DNA of 64,000 bases from JBDGYW01 sp964580055 (GCA_964580055.1 CAZOJI010000016.1:20085-84084); one strand, 5' to 3'; counted from the stretch's first letter, positions 16,501-25,909 are shown. Numbers and translations are program-made. The notes: generated by a model from the letters alone, not told the origin.

Positions 16501-16624
16501 ACGGTGAAGTGAACGGCGCCGCCCTCTCTGCCAATATGAGTGAGACAGTTGGGTTGTTAGGAATAGTGTAGACGGCGGGGAGGGAATCGAGGGGTCATGT
16601 TTGCCACACGCAACGCTTGATCCG

Positions 16625-17012
16625 CCACAGATCACGCGTTAGCCGCCGCATTTCACCGTTCAACCGCGGCGTTTTACGCGTATTCTGCGACAGATCACGC
16701 GTCAACCGCGGCATTCGAACGTTCATCTGCGACAGATCACGCGTCAACCGTGGCATTCGAACGTTCATCTGCGACAGATCACGCGTNNNNNNNNNNNNNN
16801 NNNNNNNNNNNNNNNNNNNNNNNNNNNNNNNNNNNNNNNNNNNNNNNNNNNNNNNNNNNNNNNNNNNNNNNNNNNNNNNNNNNNNNACAGATCACGCGTC
16901 AACCGTGGCATTCGAACGTTCATCTGCGACAGATCACGCGTCAACCGTGGCATTCGAACGTTCATCTGCGACAGATCACGCGTTATCTGTGGCAGTTCCG
17001 ATGGCAGGTTTT
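16625..17012 (+). repeat. 42-bp tandem repeat array interrupted by an assembly gap
   Basis: Units begin ACAGATCACGCGTCAACC and end CGTTCATCTGCG. Starts at 16690, 16732, 16774, 16887, 16929 and 16971 are exactly 42 bp apart on each side of the gap, with a degenerate unit before them (from 16625) and a truncated one after. There are no spacers, so this is a direct tandem array. Units contain the palindromes ACGCGT and GAACGTTC. The true copy number is unknown because of the gap. Confidence 0.9.
16787..16886. other. Assembly gap (100 N)
   Basis: Exactly 100 N inside the 42-bp repeat array. This is a conventional scaffolding filler, so the real distance and repeat number are unknown. Translations running through it are meaningless. 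Confidence 0.98.
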
Positions 17013-17296
17013 TCGCGGTTGCATGGTCCTTTCGGAATGTGAAATAACCTATCCGAAACTCGAAATGGCCTATCCCGAATTCGGAATTCAAAATGCCCTA
17101 TCCCGAACTCGGAACGGGTCGTTGGGAATGCGGGATCGGAGGCGATCTGCCTTCAGCAGACCGTCTGAGACTGATTTCTGGTCACCTGGAGTTGCAGCCT
17201 GAGGTGCTGGAGAGTAGGCGAAGGATTGCGATGGACGAGTGTTATTCGGATGAGTGAGGATCGACAGAAACTCGTGCGCGGAGAGCCGAGCCGGCC
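17013..17296. other. Non-coding spacer with CCTATCC(G/C)AA repeats
   Basis: Contains three spaced CCTATCCGAAACTCG/CCTATCCCGAATTCGG/CCTATCCCGAACTCGG units (17049-17117) and otherwise no supported gene. It separates the repeat array from the 3' end of the SLC12-type transporter gene. Confidence 0.5.
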
Positions 17297-19543
17297 TCAC
17301 TCGATCGACACCCGCTCTTGCGCGGACACGAACAGCGTGTCCTGAAGTGTAGGATGACGCTGGAGCAGCTCCACTCCTTTCTCGATCAACCGCTCCTCGG
17401 TGAAGCCCAGTATTACGAGATCGGCGTCCGACGAGCGACGCTCCACCAGCGCCGCGAAATCTGTGTTTTCGTCCGTGGGGAAGACCCTAACATTCTGCAT
17501 TGATGCGGGCAGCCGGCCGGAAGTGATCATTTCCTTCAGGCGCTCCCGTTCCCCCTCCGCATCGGCGTGCGGAGCGGCTGCGAAGATCCTGATCTCACCC
17601 TTTCTCCAGTCCTTGTGACCCAGCAGGATGTACGACAGGAGAATCATCAGGTTGGCGTTCTCGTAGTCGTGCCATGTGAGCCAAACGTGTATTGTCGAGC
17701 GCTGGCCGAAGAACCTGTCGCCGTGTCTGAGCACTAGGCTGCTCACGCGGGCGGCGCTGGCCATCAGGCACGCCTGTTCCACCTCCTCGAGAACCTCGGG
17801 GGGATCCTCGCGTGTGAACTCGGCGAGCATGCAGTTGTTTTCGGTCCCTGCCACACCTGGCAGCTGCAGAGCTTGCCCGAGAGCGGATCGCATCGAAGGT
17901 GATATCAGCGTGTCCACGTAGATGGCGCTCTTGCGTTGCCGCACAACCTTGAGGAGCCGCACGAGCTCGCGCCTGCTCTGTTTGAAAGTCTCCCCGTTGA
18001 GGTGCCCCTTTATGAAGTGAATGTATGTGCCTATTCCGTAGCGATGGCACATCCAAGTGAGAAACTGTATCGGTGCCATTCGTTGAAAGGTCCGGCCGTT
18101 GACCATTATCAGGCTTGGCCGCCACGCGTCTCGCCGCTGCCGCGTAACCTCAGTCTGCAGCTTGACCTGGAACCGGCGCGACAGCTGTGTCATGACGCCT
18201 TGGAACAAAGCCGCGAGGTCGTCCGATCCGTGGACTCGTCGGAGCCCCTGGTAAATGCCCACCATCACCAGTATCGCCAAGAGCGCGAACAGAGGGTCCA
18301 TCTGGAACATCATGAAGATGCATATCAGTGCGCCGAACAGGCTCAGGTACCATTTGGATCGGAAGCTGGGCCGGTAGGAGGGCCGGGCGGCGAAATGTTC
18401 CAGAAAGCTGATGCTGCACAACGACCCGTAAGTCACCATGAAGAACATCGATATGATTCGCGCTACGATGTCCACGTTCCCGGCGCCGACCATGGCGAGG
18501 GCGAGAAAGACCGTCACGATCGTGGCCGCGCGCGGTTCGTTCGTATCACCCACGCCCTTGGCCAGGGCGTTGTTTGTCCTGCGCAATGGAGTGATCTTGT
18601 CGGCCGCCAGGGCCTGCAGCGTGCGGGGCGCTACCATTATCGATCCGATGGCGGAAGACACGGTTGCGCATGCCAGCCCGATTGGAATAATCGGCCCCCA
18701 GACGGCGATACGCGCCATCGCGAACTGGTCCTCGGCAAGCAGCTCGGGCGGGGCTGAAGTCCCGAATTTGAAACTCAGCAAGATGTAGATGACCATTCCA
18801 GCGAGGGTCGCGACCATCACGCCCCGCGGGATGGACTTGCTTGGATTCGCAAGATCCCCCGACAAGCCCACACCCGCTGTCATGCCGGTAAAAGCTGGGA
18901 ATACTATGGCGAATACGAGTATGAATGAATCGCCGTCCGGCACCTTGTCCAGCAGTCCGAACTGACCCGCCTCGATTCCCTCCGGTGTTCCGCCAATGAA
19001 GAACGAGATCAGCGAGACGGCGAGGATGGCGACTACTATCCACAGAGCTCTTACACCGATATTCGCGCCCTTTCTGAGCATGAGCAGTGCAAGGGCACCG
19101 GTGGCGGGCAACGAGACGTAGCGGGGGTCGAACTCGCCGGGAAGCACGAGTTCAACTGCGGGTGCCAGAGGTCTGAAAGCCTCGGCGAGGGCGATCATGT
19201 AAAACGCTACCGAGATGGCCTGCGAGAGATAGAGCGAGATTCCTATTGCGCCGCCGATCGTGGTGCCGAAGGATCGGGAGATGATGAAGTACTCGCCGCC
19301 ACCCTCCACCCGCCGGTTGGTGGCGATCTCCGAGATTGCCAGAGCAGTAGGAACCGTTACCAGGTGCCCGAGCAGCACGATGGAGATGGCGCCCAACACC
19401 CCTACGTGGCCCACGGCGTAACCGAACCGCAGGAATAGGATGGCCCCCAGGATGGTGCTTATGCTTGCGAGGAATACCGGAGCGGTGCCGAAACCGTGTC
19501 CGAGCACCTGCTCTTCCGAACTATTGGATTGACTATTGGTCAC
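17297..19543 (-). CDS. SLC12-type (cation-chloride cotransporter-like) membrane transporter
   Basis: This 748-residue protein has about 12 membrane helices in its first 450 residues, opening with PVFLASISTILGAILFLRFG, a signature of the amino-acid-polyamine-organocation fold as seen in the Na-K-Cl cotransporter family. A soluble C-terminal region of about 280 residues (from RDAWRPSLIMVNG to the end) resembles the SLC12 cytoplasmic domain, with DADLVILGFTEERLIEKG. The start is GTG, overlapping the stop of the upstream nucleotidase gene (GTGA). Ion specificity cannot be read from the sequence; an amino-acid permease role is the alternative. Confidence 0.82.
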   Translation of the reverse strand: MTNSQSNSSEEQVLGHGFGTAPVFLASISTILGAILFLRFGYAVGHVGVLGAISIVLLGHLVTVPTALAISEIATNRRVEGGGEYFIISRSFGTTIGGAIGISLYLSQAISVAFYMIALAEAFRPLAPAVELVLPGEFDPRYVSLPATGALALLMLRKGANIGVRALWIVVAILAVSLISFFIGGTPEGIEAGQFGLLDKVPDGDSFILVFAIVFPAFTGMTAGVGLSGDLANPSKSIPRGVMVATLAGMVIYILLSFKFGTSAPPELLAEDQFAMARIAVWGPIIPIGLACATVSSAIGSIMVAPRTLQALAADKITPLRRTNNALAKGVGDTNEPRAATIVTVFLALAMVGAGNVDIVARIISMFFMVTYGSLCSISFLEHFAARPSYRPSFRSKWYLSLFGALICIFMMFQMDPLFALLAILVMVGIYQGLRRVHGSDDLAALFQGVMTQLSRRFQVKLQTEVTRQRRDAWRPSLIMVNGRTFQRMAPIQFLTWMCHRYGIGTYIHFIKGHLNGETFKQSRRELVRLLKVVRQRKSAIYVDTLISPSMRSALGQALQLPGVAGTENNCMLAEFTREDPPEVLEEVEQACLMASAARVSSLVLRHGDRFFGQRSTIHVWLTWHDYENANLMILLSYILLGHKDWRKGEIRIFAAAPHADAEGERERLKEMITSGRLPASMQNVRVFPTDENTDFAALVERRSSDADLVILGFTEERLIEKGVELLQRHPTLQDTLFVSAQERVSIE

Positions 19544-21042
19544 CGTACCGGAGTTTCCTGATCGTCGCCCTCCGCAACCAGGGCAACCTCCTGCGGGTCG
19601 TGGGGCAAACTACCCCTATGCGAGCGCAGGTAAGCGAACGGAGTGAGGTTCAAGAAGTTGGAGACTCTGGATAGGTAGATGTCGGCATACCTCTCCACCT
19701 GCCTCGCGAGGAAACTCTTGTCGTTCCCGGCGCGCATGAGCGGGCCCCACATGGTATTGCCGATGGCGGCGGCGGCTTCGGCGTACGGTCTGATCTTGTT
19801 GTCCAGAGCCGACAACTCGCGCCTCAACGCAGAGACGCGCCTTTCCAAGTCCTTCCTCGGTTGCTCCGGTACGGCGCCGTAACCGAGCTTCTTCCGTTGC
19901 AGGTCGAGTCGGGCGCGTGACAGCTCACACTCCAAGCGCTCCTTGTGGCGCATCATCTCCGCAAGGCGATTCATGTCGGTGCGGTTAGCGGCGGCCTCCG
20001 AGAGGTCGGCTTCCAGCTCGCGTACGATTAAGGCGGTCCTCCATCGCAAAATGTCCTTGGTGACGTGCACATCGGTGAACATATGGTCGCCCACGTAGAG
20101 GATCTCGTCGCCCGATAGGCCCAAGTACTCCCCGACCTGGCGGGCATTGCCGCCCAAATAGATGCCGTCGTTCTCCAGTCCGGTCGGGCACGGCTTGAGC
20201 AGTCCGTCCTCGGAGACGACTTGGAACAGCGGGTTTTTATCCGAGAAGAAGCTCGGCTTCCGGGCCGAGACGATGATTACGTCGAACAGGTCGCGCCATG
20301 TCTGTCCTTCGGGGAGGTACCTGTCGAACGCATACGACATCATGGCGCTACTGTACTCCCACTCGGAGTTGGTTATGAGAAGGATCTTTTTGCCGGCGGC
20401 ACGTTGATCGAGCAGGGCTATAGGAGTGTCGGGATCCAAGTCGACGAACCTTTCCGGATCTGCGATGATCTCCGCCTTGAGGCGTCCCTCCATGTGGGCT
20501 TCGTCGGTCGACGATCTGACCTTCCTGTACAGATCTCTGTAGTTCAGTTCGGGGGGGAGCTTCTTGTCGTCGAGTAGATCGACGAGCTGGCCGAAGATCA
20601 AGGCTTCCGACAGAGAGAACAGCGTGTTGAGGAAGTCGTAGCGTTCCTCTCGCAGATCGACGAATGTGCGTGCGTACGTTTCGCGTTGCTCGGCGAATTC
20701 GAGCAACCGAGTGCCGTGACAGGCACGCTTCACGTAGCCGAAGCGATCCACCTTGAGAGTGTTGCCCAGCTCGTTGTCGATGATCAGGCTTCTGATGACC
20801 TTGTGCGGCTCGAACCGCAGCTGCTCCAAGGGCCATCCGGCTTTCAGCAGTTTTTGCTTGATGTACTCGTACGCTCTGCCTTCCCACTCGTCCACCTTGT
20901 AGTGGATGAGAGTGTAGTCCATGTCGTAGCCGATGGCGCGGATCCCGCGCATGTTGAGCGTACGATTGCAGAACACTCCTCTAGCGTCGAGTGCCGGCAT
21001 ATACGGCGGTGCCGTATGGCTGGACTGCGCGAGGTCCGTCAT
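19540..21042 (-). CDS. HAD-superfamily cytosolic 5'-nucleotidase (cN-II-like)
   Basis: This 500-residue protein carries the HAD motif I DMDYTLIHYK typical of the purine 5'-nucleotidase (IMP/GMP-specific) family, motif II in LLITNSEWEY, a motif III region with SARKPSFFSDKNPLF, and motif IV in ILYVGDHMFTDV. A coiled-coil-like stretch (MMRHKERLECELSRARLDLQ) sits in the C-terminal part. The start at 21042 overlaps the thiD stop (ATGA); a longer in-frame extension would lie inside thiD and is low complexity. Predicted to dephosphorylate nucleoside monophosphates in the cytoplasm. Bacterial copies of this mostly eukaryotic-type family are known but poorly studied. Confidence 0.87.
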   Translation of the reverse strand: MTDLAQSSHTAPPYMPALDARGVFCNRTLNMRGIRAIGYDMDYTLIHYKVDEWEGRAYEYIKQKLLKAGWPLEQLRFEPHKVIRSLIIDNELGNTLKVDRFGYVKRACHGTRLLEFAEQRETYARTFVDLREERYDFLNTLFSLSEALIFGQLVDLLDDKKLPPELNYRDLYRKVRSSTDEAHMEGRLKAEIIADPERFVDLDPDTPIALLDQRAAGKKILLITNSEWEYSSAMMSYAFDRYLPEGQTWRDLFDVIIVSARKPSFFSDKNPLFQVVSEDGLLKPCPTGLENDGIYLGGNARQVGEYLGLSGDEILYVGDHMFTDVHVTKDILRWRTALIVRELEADLSEAAANRTDMNRLAEMMRHKERLECELSRARLDLQRKKLGYGAVPEQPRKDLERRVSALRRELSALDNKIRPYAEAAAAIGNTMWGPLMRAGNDKSFLARQVERYADIYLSRVSNFLNLTPFAYLRSHRGSLPHDPQEVALVAEGDDQETPVR

Positions 21043-21836
21043 TCCGGGGTCTCCCCGGAAACGAAGTGATTCAGTGGTCCGTGCCCCGATCCCAGGGCCG
21101 GGGCGGTCGCGATCGCCCGCTGAACGAAGCTCAAAGCGGTGGACACGGCGTCCTCGATGCCGTGTCCCGATGCGAGGCGCGCTGCAATGGCCGCGGATAG
21201 TGTGCATCCGGTGCCGTGTGTGGACGTCGTGTCTATCTTGGGGTGCGGAATCTCACGAATTGTATCCTTTGAGACCAATACATCCACGATCTGCTCCTCG
21301 TCGAGATGCCCACCCTTCACGAGTGCGGCCTCTGCACCCATATCGACAAGAGCCTTTCCGGCGTCTGTCATGCGGGCCACGGAATCGATTGACTCCTCAA
21401 CCAGAATGCTCGCCTCGTCCAGATTGGGAGTGACTACCGTAGCCAACGGCACCAGATTGTCGCGCACCGTTCTCTCTGCCTCTTTGTCGAGCAGGCGGTC
21501 GCCCGACGTTGCCACCATCACCGGATCGAGAACGTAGTTCGGAAGACCGTGATCGCTGATCGCCTCGGAGACGCCTCGAACCAGCTCGACAGTGGCGAGC
21601 ATGCCCGTCTTGAACGCATTGGGCGGGAGATCTTCCACGACCGCGTCGATCTGCCCGCGCACCAGGTCAACGGGAACCGCGTGTACACCGAACACCCCCC
21701 TGGTGTTTTGCGCGGTTATTGCTACAATGGCGCTCGTTCCGAAAACCCCGAACTGATGAAACGTCTTGAGATCCGCCTGGATGCCGGCGCCTCCTCCGGA
21801 GTCCGACCCAGCGATCGTGAGAGCAACTCTGATCAT
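21039..21836 (-). CDS. thiD: Hydroxymethylpyrimidine/phosphomethylpyrimidine kinase
   Basis: This 265-residue ribokinase-fold enzyme of thiamine synthesis has TIAGSDSGGGAGIQADLKTF at the N-terminus, ITAQNT, KTGML, DPVMVATSGDRLL, TPNLDEA, ALVKGGH and THGTGCTLSAAIA (anion hole and catalytic region). It phosphorylates HMP and then HMP-P to HMP-PP. No other thiamine gene is in the window. It is the first gene of a coupled set with the 5'-nucleotidase and the SLC12 transporter. I see no TPP riboswitch in the 90 bases before it. Confidence 0.95.
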   Translation of the reverse strand: MIRVALTIAGSDSGGGAGIQADLKTFHQFGVFGTSAIVAITAQNTRGVFGVHAVPVDLVRGQIDAVVEDLPPNAFKTGMLATVELVRGVSEAISDHGLPNYVLDPVMVATSGDRLLDKEAERTVRDNLVPLATVVTPNLDEASILVEESIDSVARMTDAGKALVDMGAEAALVKGGHLDEEQIVDVLVSKDTIREIPHPKIDTTSTHGTGCTLSAAIAARLASGHGIEDAVSTALSFVQRAIATAPALGSGHGPLNHFVSGETPE

Positions 21837-21926
21837 CGTTTTCCGTCGTCGAGTTCAGTGGAAGCTTGGCTAAACTGCGCTCGGCGCGCACATTCAACCA
21901 GACACAATCGTACAAGGTAGCCGATC

Positions 21927-22697
21927 TTGGCCTCGAAGCTGATTACTCTGGTCAGAAATCTACAACAACGCAAAGGTCGCAGGCGCAGCCCCTTTGCAGT
22001 TGCTGAGGGAGTCCGCCTGGTGGAGGAAGCGGTGCGGGCGGGCGTGTCCTGCAAAGGTGCTGTGGTATCTCCGGCTCTATCCACGACGCTGCGCGGCGCG
22101 GATTTGATCGCCGCGATCGCGTCCCGCGCCATACACATCGAGGAAGTGGATGAGCGCACATTCTCCGAACTGGCCGGGACCGAATCGCCTCAGGGGATTC
22201 TGATGGTCGTGCAACCGCCCCGGTTTCAGATCGAGGAAATCCACCCGAAACCGCGGTTTCCGGTGCTGGTTCTCGACGGAGTGCAGGATCCTGGAAACCT
22301 GGGCGCACTGCTGCGCACTGCATACGGACTTGGAGCGCCCGGAGTTGTGCTCCTGAGCGGCACTGCGGATGCGGACAACGCGAAAGCACTGCGCGCCGCG
22401 ATGGGTGCCGGGTTTTCGCTACCGATTGCGCGCGCGACCGTGAACGAACTGGCTACCTGGATAGAGAAGGGCGGAGTCACGCTCTGGGCCGCGGTGGCGG
22501 ATGGGAAACCGATTGTCCGAACCAGCCCCCCCGAGAGACTCGCGATCGTAGTGGGTAACGAGGGAGCCGGTGTGAGGCCGGACGTCCTGGAACTCGCACG
22601 ACACCGAATCACGATCCCGCTCGCCCGCGGCGCCGAATCCCTCAACGTCGCGGTTGCGGCGGGAATCCTCCTCTACGAGGTGCAACGTGCTGGTTGA
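21927..22697 (+). CDS. SpoU-family RNA 2'-O-methyltransferase (TrmH/RlmB type)
   Basis: 256 residues with a TTG start. An N-terminal substrate-binding domain (PFAVAEGVRLVEEAV) precedes the SPOUT domain, whose knot motifs are visible: VLDGVQDPGNLGALLRTA, LAIVVGNEGAGVRPDV and ESLNVAVAAGILLYE. It methylates ribose in rRNA or tRNA with S-adenosylmethionine. The exact target (23S G2251-like or tRNA) cannot be decided. Its 3' end overlaps the prepilin peptidase start by 11 bases, so the two are cotranscribed. Confidence 0.92.
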   Translation: MASKLITLVRNLQQRKGRRRSPFAVAEGVRLVEEAVRAGVSCKGAVVSPALSTTLRGADLIAAIASRAIHIEEVDERTFSELAGTESPQGILMVVQPPRFQIEEIHPKPRFPVLVLDGVQDPGNLGALLRTAYGLGAPGVVLLSGTADADNAKALRAAMGAGFSLPIARATVNELATWIEKGGVTLWAAVADGKPIVRTSPPERLAIVVGNEGAGVRPDVLELARHRITIPLARGAESLNVAVAAGILLYEVQRAG

Positions 22698-23454
22698 GCC
22701 TTTTTTGGTCCCCTTCGCCGCCATTCTAGGCGCGCTGATCGGGAGTTTCCTCAACGTACTGATTCTCCGGCTGCCAAACGAGGAGTCGGTCGTATACCCG
22801 GGCTCGAAGTGCCCCGAGTGCCAGTCGCCGATAGCCTGGTACGACAACGTGCCGGTTGTCTCCTGGCTGATTCTGGGCGGCAAGTGCAGGAGGTGCAAGG
22901 CAGGGATTTCAGCCCAGTATCCTCTGGTCGAGATCGCGGTCGCGGTGCTGTGGGGGCTCTCCGCCTGGTATTACGGCGCGAACCTCACCGCAGCGGCGGC
23001 TGCCGTGTTCGGCACGATATTGCTTGGCATCGCCCTGACCGACGCTCGGCACTACATAATACCGGACGAGTTCACCCTCGGCGGTTTGGTGCTGGGATTG
23101 TTGTTGTCGTTCAGAGGCGGGTTGGCGGGCCTGCTGGAGGCGGTGATAGGTGCAGCGGTGGGCTTCGCAGTCCTTTACGGCGTCGCGGTTGTGGGTGAGA
23201 AGGTCTTCGGCAAAGAAGCGATGGGAGGAGGCGACATCAAGATGATGGCGATGGTGGGGTCCTTCGTCGGTTGGCAGGGGGTGCTGCTGACGATCTTCGG
23301 AGGTTCGCTGCTGGGCACGCTCATCTTTGTTCCGCTTCAGCTGAAAGAGAAGCGCCTCGTTCCCTTCGGCATCTTCCTGGCGGCCGCCGCGGCGATCGTC
23401 TTCGTTGCGGGTGAGGCGGTGATCGACTGGTATTGGGGTTTGGTCGTGGGATGA
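22687..23454 (+). CDS. Prepilin peptidase / N-methyltransferase (type IV leader peptidase)
   Basis: The start is GTG 22687, giving MLVEPFLVPFAAILGALIGS with the first helix in place; the longer in-frame reading lies in the upstream gene. The N-terminal methylase region has two CxxC pairs (CPECQ ... CRRC), then the aspartic protease has D in ALTDARHYIIPDE and the GGGD motif. There are about seven to eight membrane helices and 255 residues. It cleaves and N-methylates type IV pilin-like proteins. No pilin gene is nearby. Confidence 0.93.
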   Translation: MLVEPFLVPFAAILGALIGSFLNVLILRLPNEESVVYPGSKCPECQSPIAWYDNVPVVSWLILGGKCRRCKAGISAQYPLVEIAVAVLWGLSAWYYGANLTAAAAAVFGTILLGIALTDARHYIIPDEFTLGGLVLGLLLSFRGGLAGLLEAVIGAAVGFAVLYGVAVVGEKVFGKEAMGGGDIKMMAMVGSFVGWQGVLLTIFGGSLLGTLIFVPLQLKEKRLVPFGIFLAAAAAIVFVAGEAVIDWYWGLVVG

Positions 23455-23455
23455 C

Positions 23456-23665
23456 GGGCGAGTGGTGAGTAGTGAGTGTGGTAGGGTTGGCTCCGTGGCT
23501 TTCCGCCTCAATTGGACGGGGGAGGCAACCTCTTCCGGTCCCGCTTCCCTCCTACCGCTCCCCGGTGTGGAAGAGGGGCGGGGTTGCGGCCCCACTCGCC
23601 ACTCCCCACCCACTACTCACTACTACCTACTCACTCCTCCCACCTCACCACTCACGACTCCCACC
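23456..23665. repeat. CACTACT/GTGAGTAGTGAG-type repeat region
   Basis: GTGGTGAGTAGTGAGTGTGG at the left is the inverse of the run of CACTCCCCACCCACTACTCAC and related units at 23595-23660. The two arms can pair. Same family as 58047-58090 and 62510-62637. A block CGGCCCCACTCGCCACT is shared with the 14290-14460 element. Confidence 0.65.
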
Positions 23666-23711
23666 CCACCCCCCTGTCAACCATCCGGGCAATTCCACCA
23701 TCAAACCAGGT

Positions 23712-24290
23712 GTGCACGAACGACGGAACGCGGGAGAAGACGTCCTGTCTAGCGAACGGGATATCGGCAGGGCGGACGCCGAGGCGGCGGACGCGGCACT
23801 GGCCGCGAGTGGCGATGCGTCGGCGTTCGAGCGCCTGTACCGGGCGCACGTAGCGCGAATTCACTCGCTGGCGCGGCGCATGACGAATGCTGAACAGGCG
23901 GATGAGCTCACCCAGGACGTGTTCGTGAGGGCGTGGGAAAAGCTCGATACGTTTCGCGGAGACGCGTCGTTCGGCACCTGGCTCTATCGGTTGGCTGTCA
24001 ACCAGATCCTGGGAAAGAGAGCCCAGATAGGTCGAGAGAGATCGAGGCTGCAGGGGGACGACGAGATGCTGAAGCGGATGCAGTCACGGCGGGAGACGAT
24101 CGATCTGAGCGTCGATTTCGAGTCCGCGATCGAGCGGCTGCCGGATGGAGCGAAACAAGTGTTCGTGCTTCATGACGTCGAGGGATTCAAGCACAAGGAG
24201 ATCGCGGAGAGGCTGGCCGTGAGCGAAGGCACGAGCAAGGCGCAGCTACACAGGGCGCGCATGGCATTGCGCCAATACGTGGACAGATGA
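23712..24290 (+). CDS. ECF-family RNA polymerase sigma factor
   Basis: About 192 residues with region 2 (DASAFERLYRAHVARIHSLA ... EQADELTQDVFVRAWEKLDT ... FGTWLYRLAVN) and region 4 (LPDGAKQVFVLHDVEGFKH ... VSEGTSKAQLHRARMALRQY). A GTG at 23712 is the most plausible start after the repeat region; the sequence before it is repeat-derived. The anti-sigma gene begins 12 bases later. Confidence 0.9.
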   Translation: MHERRNAGEDVLSSERDIGRADAEAADAALAASGDASAFERLYRAHVARIHSLARRMTNAEQADELTQDVFVRAWEKLDTFRGDASFGTWLYRLAVNQILGKRAQIGRERSRLQGDDEMLKRMQSRRETIDLSVDFESAIERLPDGAKQVFVLHDVEGFKHKEIAERLAVSEGTSKAQLHRARMALRQYVDR

Positions 24291-24302
24291 GGGAGCTGAG
24301 AG

Positions 24303-24992
24303 ATGGCTGATGATTGGACGGACAAGCTGTCGGACTATCTCGACGGTGAACTGAACGAGGCGGATAAAGGCAGTCTCGAAGTCCATCTGTCAGAGTGCGA
24401 GAAATGCAGGACTGCTCTGGAAGGACTGCGGGTTGTCGTTTCGGACGCAGCCGCGCTCGAAGACCGGGCTCCGGTTTCGGATCTGTGGACCGGAATCGAG
24501 GCACGAATCAAACAGGGCGAGCCGAGCCGCGCCGAGGTGATTGAAATCGGCCGTCCGGTGAAATCCAGGCGGCGGATCTCGTTCACTGTCCCGCAACTCG
24601 TGGCCGCCGGCATCGCATTGATGGCTGTTTCGGTCGGTTCGGTTTGGGTCGCCATGTCCGATACGAATGGGGCCGACAACACGAGGATGTTCGGGACGAA
24701 CGGGCAAGGAGAAGAGATGGTCGTGCTGGCGGGTTTCGACGATCCCGGTTATGACGCGGCCGTGGCCGAGCTGGAGCGCGTGCTCGAGAAGGAGCGCGGG
24801 AGACTGGATCCGGCCACGGTCGAGGTCCTCGAGCGAAGCCTCGAGACGATAGACGAAGCGATAGCCGAGGCCCGTGCGGCTCTTACGGCAGACCCCGGCA
24901 ATTCGTATTTGAACGAGCATCTGTCGGCAACGATGAATCAAAAGGTGCGCCTCCTTCGGCAGGCGGTGAAGCTTGCCACGGCGGCGAGTTGA
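24303..24992 (+). CDS. Zinc-finger anti-sigma factor, membrane anchored
   Basis: 229 residues. The N-terminal zf-HC2 domain carries the ligand set H28-C32-C35 (HLSECEKC) that clamps ECF sigma factors. One membrane helix (about 98-118, LVAAGIALMAVSVGSVWV) is followed by a periplasmic region of about 110 residues rich in charged helices (DDPGYDAAVAELERVLEKER). Pairs with the sigma factor just upstream. The two DUF4097 genes follow 17 and 33 bases after one another and are probable targets in the same operon. Confidence 0.93.
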   Translation: MADDWTDKLSDYLDGELNEADKGSLEVHLSECEKCRTALEGLRVVVSDAAALEDRAPVSDLWTGIEARIKQGEPSRAEVIEIGRPVKSRRRISFTVPQLVAAGIALMAVSVGSVWVAMSDTNGADNTRMFGTNGQGEEMVVLAGFDDPGYDAAVAELERVLEKERGRLDPATVEVLERSLETIDEAIAEARAALTADPGNSYLNEHLSATMNQKVRLLRQAVKLATAAS

Positions 24993-25009
24993 TAGGGGGT
25001 AAATAGGAG

Positions 25010-25876
25010 ATGCTGGCACTTACGCTTCTGACCGGTTTGCTCGCCGCGGTTGCGGCTCAGCAGACCGATACCCTGGTAGCGCTGGCCCCGGGATCGCGCT
25101 TGGTGATTGAGGATTTTCGCGGCAGGGTGACGGTACGTGCCTGGGACCGGAACGAACTCAGGGTCGTGGGAGATCACTCTCGCCGGACATCCATAGACGT
25201 GGTGCGGTCCGGTTCCTCGGTTCGGGTCCGCGCTGATTCCTGGGGTGGCCCCGGTCACGTGGATTACGAGGTCACGGTTCCCACATACACGGACATAGAC
25301 GTGCGAGGAACCCTCGTTAGCGCAGACATCGATGGAGTAGAAGGCGAAGTCAGAGTCTTCAGCACACAGGGCGACATCGATGTCAGCGGCGGGCGCGGCT
25401 TCGTTCGCCTGGAAACCGTCAACGGCCGCATCTCGGTCGCGGGATCCGAGGCCAGCGTCGACGCGCGGTCGACGAACGGCGGAGTGACGGTGACTGATGT
25501 CAGGGGAGACATTTGGGCCTCGTCCGTGAGCGGCTCCGTGAGACTGGAGGATATCGAGTCGCCGGACGTGACGGCGGAAACCACCAGCGGCAGCGTCTAC
25601 TACGACGGCACCATCGAGGACGACGGCCGTTACACTCTGAGCACTCATTCCGGCAACGTGGTCCTGGCGATGCCCGAGGACGTAAACGCCACGTTCGGAG
25701 TCTCGATGTTCAGCGGAAACCTGGACACAGAGTTTCCCGTTACGGTTACTGGGACTCGCAGAAGAGGCAGGCCGTTCAGCTTCACCATGGGAGACGGCAG
25801 CGCACGGGTAGAGGTACAGTCTTTCTCGGGAAACATAGAGCTGGTTCAGCGTAGATCGGGCGGGCGCAGATTCTGA
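25010..25876 (+). CDS. DUF4097 beta-helix-like secreted protein (first copy)
   Basis: 288 residues with a signal peptide (MLALTLLTGLLAAVAAQ) and AGGAG directly before the ATG. The body is a run of short beta-strand units with repeated glycine/asparagine turns (LETVNGRISVAGSEA, ARSTNGGVTVTDVRG, SSVSGSVRLEDI, ETTSGSVYYDG, STHSGNVVLAMPE, QSFSGNIELVQ), the pattern of DUF4097/DUF4098 proteins. Function is unknown; adhesin- or envelope-associated roles have been proposed. It is cotranscribed with the ECF/anti-sigma pair. Confidence 0.85.
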   Translation: MLALTLLTGLLAAVAAQQTDTLVALAPGSRLVIEDFRGRVTVRAWDRNELRVVGDHSRRTSIDVVRSGSSVRVRADSWGGPGHVDYEVTVPTYTDIDVRGTLVSADIDGVEGEVRVFSTQGDIDVSGGRGFVRLETVNGRISVAGSEASVDARSTNGGVTVTDVRGDIWASSVSGSVRLEDIESPDVTAETTSGSVYYDGTIEDDGRYTLSTHSGNVVLAMPEDVNATFGVSMFSGNLDTEFPVTVTGTRRRGRPFSFTMGDGSARVEVQSFSGNIELVQRRSGGRRF

Positions 25877-25909
25877 CCGGCTCGTAGAGACCATTGGGAG
25901 GGTAGTCAA

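Noticed and set aside
16625..17012. CRISPR array from regular 42-bp repeats
   Set aside because: Units follow each other without unique spacers, and no cas gene is near.
16617..17202. Open reading frames crossing the N gap
   Set aside because: They consist of translated 42-bp repeats and N; no start signal or domain.
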